This document shows positions 23,482 to 29,485 of a DNA stretch of 29,485 bases, piece after piece. Within the stretch, counting starts at the first letter, position 1. Each line of letters begins with the position of its first letter. The notes below the pieces were generated by a model, which saw nothing but the letters and a program-made list of their open reading frames with translations, was not told the DNA's origin and did not search any database. A program made the translations under genes and the position numbers. The stretch comes from Tepidimicrobium sp. (GTDB lineage: Bacteria > Bacillota > Clostridia > Tissierellales > Tepidimicrobiaceae): assembly GCA_012839395.1 (NCBI GenBank), contig DUNJ01000081.1, positions 1-29,485 on the forward strand, read 5' to 3'.

Positions 23482-23694
23482 TAAACAATCCCACTCCTAG
23501 CCATACTGTACTTATGATTTCCGATTCTGTAGCAACTTCCAAGTCTAATTTAGAGGTCTATCTCCCATCTGCGTTATCTTTCCCCAAAACATTTTCCTCT
23601 ATTGTAAATATCGACGGATTTCAAAGGGTGAAGAGCATTGTAATAACTATTAGCTGGATATTATCCAAAATATCACATCCCGTGGTTAAAAATC
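23482..23694. other. Spacer with a possible degraded minus-strand reading frame
   Basis: No convincing gene is visible. On the minus strand one frame reads protein-like segments (FTIEENVLGKDNADGR, then TSKLDLEVATESEIIS) broken by two in-frame stops. It has no start signal and runs into the antisense of hydF. A plus-strand frame at 23514-23702 lacks a ribosome binding site and has the Ser-rich look of an antisense shadow. It may be a gene remnant or chance; I cannot name a family. Confidence 0.3.
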
Positions 23695-23734
23695 AAATTT
23701 AAAGACCCGATCAATTGATCGGGTCTTTAAATTT
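23695..23734. terminator. Bidirectional terminator between hydF and the EF-G-like gene
   Basis: Bases 23695-23734 are a 40-bp perfect palindrome. The GC-rich core is GACCCGATC/GATCGGGTC and the flanks are AAATTT. T-rich sequence follows on both strands, so it can stop transcription from both convergent genes. Confidence 0.9.
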
Positions 23735-25792
23735 TTATTCTTTTTCAGCTTTTGCTCTCTCTATTATCTGCTCCGATATCTCCGAAGGAACCTCCTCGTA
23801 CCTAATAAACTCCATTGTGAAGCTTCCCCTTGCTTGGGTCATGCTCCTTAAATCTATTGGATATTCAAATAATTCTGCTTGAGGTGCTTCTGCTATAACT
23901 AGCTGGGAGCCATCCTCCTGGGGTTCCATACCTAAAATCCTACCCCTACGCTTGTTCATATCGCCCATTACATCTCCCATATATTCCTCTGGGACACGAA
24001 CTTCAACTTTCATTATAGGCTCCAATAGTATAGGGTTGGCCTCTTCCATTCCCTTTTTGAACGCAATGGAGGCTGCAATTTTAAAGGCCATCTCATTAGA
24101 ATCTACCGGGTGATAGGATCCATCAAATAGTGTAGCTTTTACGTTTACTACTGGATAACCAGCTAAAACCCCTTCTTCAGTAGATTCCAATAATCCTTTT
24201 TCAACCGCTGGGAAGAAGTTTTTAGGAACTGCTCCCCCAAATACTTCTTCTTCAAATTCAAACTCTTTATCCGTAGGCTCAAATCTAATATGCACATCGC
24301 CATATTGTCCCGCTCCACCAGACTGCTTCTTATGTCTTCCTTGGACGCTAGATGTACCCTTTATAGTCTCCCTATAGGCTACCCTTGGAGTGCTTAATTC
24401 TACCTCTACTTCAAATGCATTTTTTAATTTATCCGTTATAACCGCTAACTGCATATTGCCTTGGCCACCAATTAACAATTGTTTTGTCTCTGAATTTCTT
24501 TCCACTACGAAGGTAGGATCCTCCTCTGTTAGCCTACTTAAGGACACGCCTATCTTTTCTTCATCTCCCTTTGATTTTGGCTCCACTGCCAAGAATAAGG
24601 TTGGCTGCGGATATTCTATTCTATCGTATAGGGTTGGATCAGATTTGTCACATAGGGTATCCCCAGTTTCAGTCTTTTGTAGCTTAGATGTAGCTCCAAT
24701 ATCTCCTGCTAGCAATTCTGGCACTTCTATCTGTTGCTTACCTCTAAGTACAAATAACCCTCCTAATTTCTCGCTATTATCTTTGCTTGCATTATATATA
24801 TCTTGATCCTTTGTGATCTTTCCTGACATCACCTTAAATAAGGATAACTTTCCAACAAATGGATCCACTATGGTCTTAAATATAAGAGCTGAGAAAGGTT
24901 CGCTTACGTCCACTTTTCTTTCCACTTCTTCCTCGCCTTTATAGCCTACATTAACACCTGTTGGCCCCTGCACGTAATCCTTAATAATTTCCAACAATAA
25001 ATCTATACCTATGGCCTGTTCAGCCGACCCTACTATTAATGGCACTAAATCCCCTTCTCGAATTGCCAACTTCAGACCTCGCCTAATCTCTTCCCGTGAA
25101 AATTCCTCCCCTTCAAAATATTTTTCCAACAACTCCTCATCGGATTCTGCCACCTTTTCCATCAATAACTCATTAATCGAATCTATTTCCCCTTGCAGCT
25201 CTGATGGTATATCTACTTCCCTAGCATCCTTACCGTCATATTCAAAGGCAACTCCATTGATTACATCTACCATACCCTTAAAGCTTTCACCCTCACCTAT
25301 TGGTAGCGTGAATGGCACAATCTTATCCCCACAATAACCCTTTATATCATTTAAAACTTTTCCAAAACTAACGTTTTCCTTATCCATCTTGTTCAAAAAC
25401 ATCAATTTTGGAATACTTTTTCCTTCTGTATATTGCCACGCCTTTTCAGTCCCAACCTCAACGCCTGACGAGGCATCTACTAATAATATAGCGGCATCGC
25501 TGACCCTTAACGCACCATACATTTCCCCTGCAAAATCAAAATACCCAGGGGTATCCAAAAAATTATATTTAATATCATTAAACTCAACGGGAACTGCTGC
25601 TGTTCCTATGGAAACCTTCCTAGTAATCTCCTCTTTATCAAAATCCGACACGGTGGTCCCATCATCTACTTTGCCCTGCCTCTTAGTTACCCCAGCTACA
25701 AATAGTATAGCTTCTGTTAAAGTTGTCTTTCCACTACCACTATGCCCTATTAGAGATAGATTTCTGATCTTATCCGTTTGATATACTTTCAT
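23735..25792 (-). CDS. Elongation factor G-like GTPase (EF-G2 type)
   Basis: This 685-residue protein has the full EF-G layout: GTP-binding domain, then domains II to V, with the domain IV loop and RGxxxGMEPQ segment (RGRILGMEPQED) present. It is not the housekeeping EF-G. The P-loop is GHSGSGKTT (16-24) rather than AHIDAGKTT, the switch I signature is altered, and G3 is DTPGY with Tyr84 where canonical EF-G has the catalytic His. This matches the EF-G-like/EF-G2 group, some members of which bind GTP but lack ribosome-stimulated hydrolysis. The role is uncertain. I chose ATG 25792 with GGGGGAAAGG upstream; a GTG two codons earlier overlaps that site. It is flanked by ileS and the hyd operon. 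Confidence 0.88.
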   Translation of the reverse strand: MKVYQTDKIRNLSLIGHSGSGKTTLTEAILFVAGVTKRQGKVDDGTTVSDFDKEEITRKVSIGTAAVPVEFNDIKYNFLDTPGYFDFAGEMYGALRVSDAAILLVDASSGVEVGTEKAWQYTEGKSIPKLMFLNKMDKENVSFGKVLNDIKGYCGDKIVPFTLPIGEGESFKGMVDVINGVAFEYDGKDAREVDIPSELQGEIDSINELLMEKVAESDEELLEKYFEGEEFSREEIRRGLKLAIREGDLVPLIVGSAEQAIGIDLLLEIIKDYVQGPTGVNVGYKGEEEVERKVDVSEPFSALIFKTIVDPFVGKLSLFKVMSGKITKDQDIYNASKDNSEKLGGLFVLRGKQQIEVPELLAGDIGATSKLQKTETGDTLCDKSDPTLYDRIEYPQPTLFLAVEPKSKGDEEKIGVSLSRLTEEDPTFVVERNSETKQLLIGGQGNMQLAVITDKLKNAFEVEVELSTPRVAYRETIKGTSSVQGRHKKQSGGAGQYGDVHIRFEPTDKEFEFEEEVFGGAVPKNFFPAVEKGLLESTEEGVLAGYPVVNVKATLFDGSYHPVDSNEMAFKIAASIAFKKGMEEANPILLEPIMKVEVRVPEEYMGDVMGDMNKRRGRILGMEPQEDGSQLVIAEAPQAELFEYPIDLRSMTQARGSFTMEFIRYEEVPSEISEQIIERAKAEKE

Positions 25793-25921
25793 TAACACCT
25801 TTCCCCCTTAACCAGCATTTTTGTTATTATATTTAGAGATTTTAATTTTATAAAATCTTGCTAATCTAAATCATCGATACTGATTCCGGCACTATATAGT
25901 TAATTATAGATGTCTTTCTAG

Positions 25922-25930
25922 ATTATATCA
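25922..25930 (-). promoter_or_regulatory. Extended -10 promoter candidate for the EF-G-like gene
   Basis: On the minus strand TGATATAAT is a perfect extended -10 element. No good -35 box is seen at the expected distance. It would give a leader of about 120 bases, in which I see no defined structure. Confidence 0.4.
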
Positions 25931-25978
25931 TGAATTGAATCTTTATGATAGTATTTTTTACTATCGCCATATTTTAAA

Positions 25979-26010
25979 AAACAGGGTGATATCTAAATAA
26001 CACCCTGTTT
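25979..26010 (-). terminator. Terminator after ileS
   Basis: AAACAGGGTG and CACCCTGTTT form a 10-bp stem with a 12-base loop, followed on the minus strand by TTTT. It begins a few bases after the ileS stop codon. Confidence 0.9.
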
Positions 26011-26015
26011 TCCCG

Positions 26016-29000
26016 TTATTCCACCTTTTCCAATTTTATCCCAGTCATATGACCATTTAAATCCTGCTTCTCGAAGGAATCATTCGAAACCTTTTCGATA
26101 GATAAAGCCAAAGTCTCCGATTTAATAAAGTCCTCAAATAAATTTACAGCTTTTTCTATCTCTTCACTACCATCATAATATATATTTATATTATCTAAAA
26201 CCTCATATCCGTTATTCTTCCTCATCTGCTGTACCTTAGATATAAACTCTCTAGCATAACCTTCATTGAGCAAATCTTCTGTAAGAGTAGTGTTGAGAAT
26301 TATAAATAGATTGTTTCCTTTGGTAACATTATATCCTTCCCGGGAAGATACAGTTATCTCCACAAAATCTTTAGTAATCTCTACATCTTTTCCGTCTAAG
26401 TTCAATATTAGGCTATCGCCTGCCTCTAACCTCTCTACAGCTTCGCGGGAATCGATTTCATTCAATACCTTTGCCAATGTGTTCACCTTAGGTCCTAAGG
26501 CAGGCCCTGCCACTTTAAAGTTTGGCTTCAATGAATAGTTCATAAACTGGGTTAAATCTTCTTCAAAGGCTACTTCCTTTACATTTAATTCCTCTTTTAT
26601 CAACGGTATTAGATCTTGAACTTTATCTTCATATTTGCTATCTAGCAATACTTCCCTTATTGGCTGTCTCACCTTTATTCTTACAGCTTCTCTAGATGCT
26701 CGACCTAACCTTACAAAGTCTCTTACTAGGTCCATCTTCTCTTCTAATTCTAAATCTATTAATTCCTCATTGTGTTTAGGATAATAATCTAGATGCACAG
26801 ATTTATTATTGGTTAGGTTTCTATATAGCTCCTCCGATATAAACGGCACAAAGGGAGCTATCATCTTACTTATTCCTACCAGTATTTCGTAGGTAGTATG
26901 ATATACGGCCTTCTTATCATCGTTTAATTCCGTAGACCAAAATCTTCTCCTAGACCTTCTAATATACCAATTAGATAGATCCTCTATAACAAAGTCCTGA
27001 ATAGCTCTTACTACCCTGGTCAGTTGAAATTCATCCATATCCTTCCTTACCTGCTTTATTAAGCTATTGAATTTGGAGAGAATCCATCTATCTATTTCTA
27101 CTTTATCTTCATGCTTCATGTCAAATTCCCTTGGATCTATATCATCCATATTGGCATAGAGAGAAAAGAAGTTATATACATTTCTTATGCTCCTAAAGAA
27201 TTTAGTCTCTACTTCCCTAAGCCCATCCTCATCAAATCTTGTTGGAGTCCATGGCGGAGATACATGGATTAGATACCATCTTAATACATCAGCCCCATAT
27301 GTATCGAAGAGCCCAAATGGATCCACGGTATTTCCCAGGGATTTAGACATCTTCTTCCCATCCTTATCCAATATCAAGTCGTTTACTAGAACGCTTTTAT
27401 ATGGAGATTTGCCAGTAACAAAGGTGGATATAGCAATTAATGAATAGAACCATCCTCTAGTCTGATCTATTCCCTCGCATATATAATCTGCTGGAAATAG
27501 TTTGTCGAAATTATCCTTATTCTCAAAAGGATAATGATGTTGTGCAAAAGGCATTGCTCCACTATCAAACCATACATCCACTACATCCTCTTCCCTAGCC
27601 ATAATGCCTTCACATTTTTCACATTTAAAATGAACTTGATCTACGTATGGCCTATGAAGTTCAATGGACTCGTCGATATCCTCTATAGATCTCTCCACCA
27701 GCTCCTCTATCGAGCCCACACTGATAATATGGTTACAATCTTTGCATCTCCAAAGTGGCAGAGGGGTGCCCCAATATCTAGTTCTAGATATTGCCCAATC
27801 GTTTAAATTTTCCAACCAATTTCCAAATCTCTTTTCTCCTACGAAATCCGGATACCAATCTACCTCATCATTGTTTTTTATCAGCTGATCCTTTAATCTG
27901 GTCATCTCTATATACCAACTAGGTTTTGCATAGTATAGAAGGGGAGTGTGGCATCTCCAACAATGAGGATAATTATGTTCTACCTTTTCCTTTTTATAAA
28001 GCTTATCATTTTCTTTGAGCCACTGAATTATCTCTGGATCTGCTTCTATTACAAACTTACCTTTCCATGGAGTCTCAGTAAATCTTCCGTCATCATCTAC
28101 CGGTTGTAACACCGGTAAATTATATTTTACACCCGTGTTATAATCGTCTTCCCCGAAAGCAGGTGCAGAATGAACTATTCCCGTACCATCTTCTGTAGTT
28201 ACATAATCTCCTAAGGTAACATAAAATGCTTTCTGATGTTTCCCTATCTTTACAAACGGAAGAAGCTGTTCGTATTCTATATATTCTAAATCCTCGCCTT
28301 TCATATCTTCTAATATTTCATACTCTTCTCCCAATACCCTATCAGCCAAAACCTTAGCTACATAATATATCTCATCACCTTGCCTAGCCCTAATATACGT
28401 TTCCTTTGGATTGACAGTTACGCAAACATTACTTGCTAAGGTCCAAGGGGTAGTGGTCCAAGCTAAGAAATATTCATCTTTATCCTTTAATTTAAATTTT
28501 ATAGTAACAGTTTCCGTTTCTATTTCTTCATATCCCTGAGCTACTTCATGGGAAGCTAGCCCCGTTCCACAACGAGAACAGTAGGGCAAAATCTTATGTC
28601 CCTCGTATATGAGGCCCTCCTTGAAAAACTTATCAAGAATCCACCATACCGACTCTATATAATCATTTTCTAAAGTAACATATGGGTTATCCATATCTAT
28701 TTCATAGGCCATTCTATCCGTCATCTCTCTCCAAAGCCTCTCATACTTAAATACGGATTCCTTACACTTTTCATTGAATTTTCCAATTCCATATTCCTCT
28801 ATTTCATGCTTATCCTTTAGATCTAATTCTTTTTCCACCTCTATCTCCACAGGCAATCCATGGGTATCCCAACCCGCCTTCCTCTTTACTTGATAACCCT
28901 CCATGGTTTTATACCTGCATACTAAATCCTTCAATGTCCTAGACATAACATGGTGTATACCCGGCTTACCATTAGCCGTTGGAGGCCCTTCATAAAATAT

Positions 29001-29126
29001 AAATGGTTTATTCTCATCCCTACTCGTTACGGATTCATGCAGCAAGTCAATTTCTTTCCAATATCTAGAGATCTCCTCTTCCCTTTCCTTTACTGGTTTG
29101 GTTGATAGTTCATTAAACCTTTTCAA
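26016..29126 (-). CDS. ileS: Isoleucyl-tRNA synthetase, eukaryote-like type 2 (IleS2)
   Basis: This class I synthetase charges tRNA-Ile. At 1036 residues, with the sequence pattern of the Thermus/eukaryote-like type 2 enzymes, it belongs to the group less sensitive to mupirocin. The class I signature appears as PGIHHV (GIHH at 56-59), i.e. GxHH rather than HxGH. KMSKS is intact at 592-596. The CP1 editing domain is present (WTTTPWTLASN, GTGIVHSAPAFGEDD), as are Cys pairs that may bind zinc (CSRC, CWRC, CKDC, CEKC). I prefer TTG 29126 because AAGGA is 8 bases upstream; ATG 29135 overlaps that site. A T-box with an ATC specifier controls it. Confidence 0.96.
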   Translation of the reverse strand: MKRFNELSTKPVKEREEEISRYWKEIDLLHESVTSRDENKPFIFYEGPPTANGKPGIHHVMSRTLKDLVCRYKTMEGYQVKRKAGWDTHGLPVEIEVEKELDLKDKHEIEEYGIGKFNEKCKESVFKYERLWREMTDRMAYEIDMDNPYVTLENDYIESVWWILDKFFKEGLIYEGHKILPYCSRCGTGLASHEVAQGYEEIETETVTIKFKLKDKDEYFLAWTTTPWTLASNVCVTVNPKETYIRARQGDEIYYVAKVLADRVLGEEYEILEDMKGEDLEYIEYEQLLPFVKIGKHQKAFYVTLGDYVTTEDGTGIVHSAPAFGEDDYNTGVKYNLPVLQPVDDDGRFTETPWKGKFVIEADPEIIQWLKENDKLYKKEKVEHNYPHCWRCHTPLLYYAKPSWYIEMTRLKDQLIKNNDEVDWYPDFVGEKRFGNWLENLNDWAISRTRYWGTPLPLWRCKDCNHIISVGSIEELVERSIEDIDESIELHRPYVDQVHFKCEKCEGIMAREEDVVDVWFDSGAMPFAQHHYPFENKDNFDKLFPADYICEGIDQTRGWFYSLIAISTFVTGKSPYKSVLVNDLILDKDGKKMSKSLGNTVDPFGLFDTYGADVLRWYLIHVSPPWTPTRFDEDGLREVETKFFRSIRNVYNFFSLYANMDDIDPREFDMKHEDKVEIDRWILSKFNSLIKQVRKDMDEFQLTRVVRAIQDFVIEDLSNWYIRRSRRRFWSTELNDDKKAVYHTTYEILVGISKMIAPFVPFISEELYRNLTNNKSVHLDYYPKHNEELIDLELEEKMDLVRDFVRLGRASREAVRIKVRQPIREVLLDSKYEDKVQDLIPLIKEELNVKEVAFEEDLTQFMNYSLKPNFKVAGPALGPKVNTLAKVLNEIDSREAVERLEAGDSLILNLDGKDVEITKDFVEITVSSREGYNVTKGNNLFIILNTTLTEDLLNEGYAREFISKVQQMRKNNGYEVLDNINIYYDGSEEIEKAVNLFEDFIKSETLALSIEKVSNDSFEKQDLNGHMTGIKLEKVE

Positions 29127-29154
29127 AGTTTTCATCCTTTCTTTTTGTTCAATA

Positions 29155-29382
29155 TAAAAAACCCCTAAGTTCTACTTAGGGACGAAATTTCCGCGGTACC
29201 ACCCAAATTATAGGATATATTAATATCCTATCGCTTGTCTACAGTATAACGCCTTTAACCGTAATATCCTACTAATTTCAGATATCATGCTCCTAGGTGA
29301 TGTTCATAAAAGAATTATTGACAATCTCTCACCTTTCGATTATCTCTCTGTGAAATAATTTTCTTTTACTACTGCCCTAATA
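29155..29382 (-). promoter_or_regulatory. T-box leader of ileS (Ile specifier ATC)
   Basis: The minus strand carries GGGTGGTACCGCGG (plus 29191-29204), the T-box proper, followed by a terminator. Stem I shows GGCAGTAGT, CACAGAGAG and GGTGAGAG at its 5' side. The specifier is ATC (plus 29299-29301), followed by ACCTAGGAGC, matching the layout of the other two leaders. The terminator stem is CCCTAAGT/ACTTAGGG followed by GTTTTTT (plus 29156-29181). The 5' half of Stem I lies in the left arm of the terminal inverted repeat, so the true upstream sequence and promoter are uncertain. Confidence 0.9.
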
Positions 29383-29485
29383 CAGAAAATACAATATAAA
29401 ATGCGATGATTAGGGCAGTAGTAAAAGAAAATTATTTCACAGAGAGATAATCGAAAGGTGAGAGATTGTCAATAATTCTTTTATG
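29305..29485. repeat. 77-bp perfect inverted repeat at the window edge
   Basis: Bases 29305-29381 and 29409-29485 are perfect reverse complements, separated by a 27-base loop (29382-29408). The right arm ends exactly at the window edge. The left arm is the 5' half of the ileS T-box Stem I; the right arm therefore repeats it in the opposite direction and stops three bases before the specifier position. It could be assembly fold-back or a genuine divergent T-box copy. Confidence 0.95.

Noticed and set aside
23514..23702. Open frame of 62 codons on the plus strand
   Set aside because: No ribosome binding site, no recognisable family, and a Ser-rich composition like antisense shadows.
25947..25965. 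Hairpin GATAGTA/TACTATC between ileS and the EF-G-like gene
   Set aside because: The stem is short and A/T-rich with no T run after it; it is probably incidental, and the ileS terminator next to it is far stronger.
1..29485. A linear replicon with hairpin telomeres, suggested by fold-back at both ends
   Set aside because: The content is core chromosomal (ileS, clpC, radA, gltX), there are no replication or telomere resolvase genes, and the right end has a 27-base unpaired loop. Assembly fold-back explains it more simply.
1..29485. CRISPR arrays, insertion sequences, prophage or defence genes
   Set aside because: No regularly spaced repeats, transposase, integrase or phage-like frames were seen.

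Overview
The window is an AT-rich stretch of core chromosome from a strictly anaerobic, low-GC Firmicute, most likely a member of Clostridia or Tissierellia. Three things support this. The gene order ctsR-mcsA-mcsB-clpC-radA-disA ... carD-yacL-ispD-ispF ... gltX-cysS-rlmB-yacP is the classic Firmicutes layout. Three tRNA-sensing T-box leaders are present. There is also a complete [FeFe]-hydrogenase maturation operon. Strong Shine-Dalgarno (SD) sequences and frequent TTG or GTG starts fit as well. I cannot name the species from the sequence.

Almost everything is on the minus strand, so the native reading order runs from high to low coordinates. It begins with a T-box leader and ileS (29382-26016), then an EF-G-like GTPase (25792-23735). 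The protein-quality and genome-integrity block follows: ctsR, mcsA, mcsB, clpC, radA and disA (19304-12245). Next come carD, yacL, ispD and ispF (11632-8602). T-box plus proS is followed by a secreted DUF1002 protein and gltX (8605-3964). The end is T-box plus cysS, thyX, rlmB and yacP (3905-81). Two units run on the plus strand: a lone small Cys-containing protein with a near-consensus promoter (11680-12226), and the operon TM1266-family regulator-hydE-hydG-hydF (19380-23481).

The genes fall into three functional groups. The first is translation and RNA maturation: four aminoacyl-tRNA synthetases, an EF-G paralogue, RlmB and the Rae1/YacP nuclease. ileS, proS and cysS each have a T-box whose predicted specifier triplet (ATC, CCC, TGC) matches the encoded enzyme. 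The second is stress and DNA damage: the CtsR regulon, McsB arginine kinase, ClpC, RadA and the c-di-AMP synthase DisA. The third is assembly of the hydrogenase H-cluster; no hydrogenase structural gene lies in the window.

The best lead for something undescribed is the ~155-nt leader of the hyd maturation operon. It has a good promoter, an aptamer-like closed domain, and mutually exclusive antiterminator and terminator hairpins, and I could not match it to any riboswitch class I know. Also notable are a swapped class I signature (GIHH) in a eukaryote-like IleS, tied to strong mupirocin resistance, and an EF-G paralogue that lacks the catalytic His. Both ends of the window fold back on themselves: an 88-bp perfect palindrome on the left and 77-bp perfect inverted arms on the right. 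Assembly fold-back is the simplest explanation for these, but the right one copies half of the ileS T-box and deserves checking.
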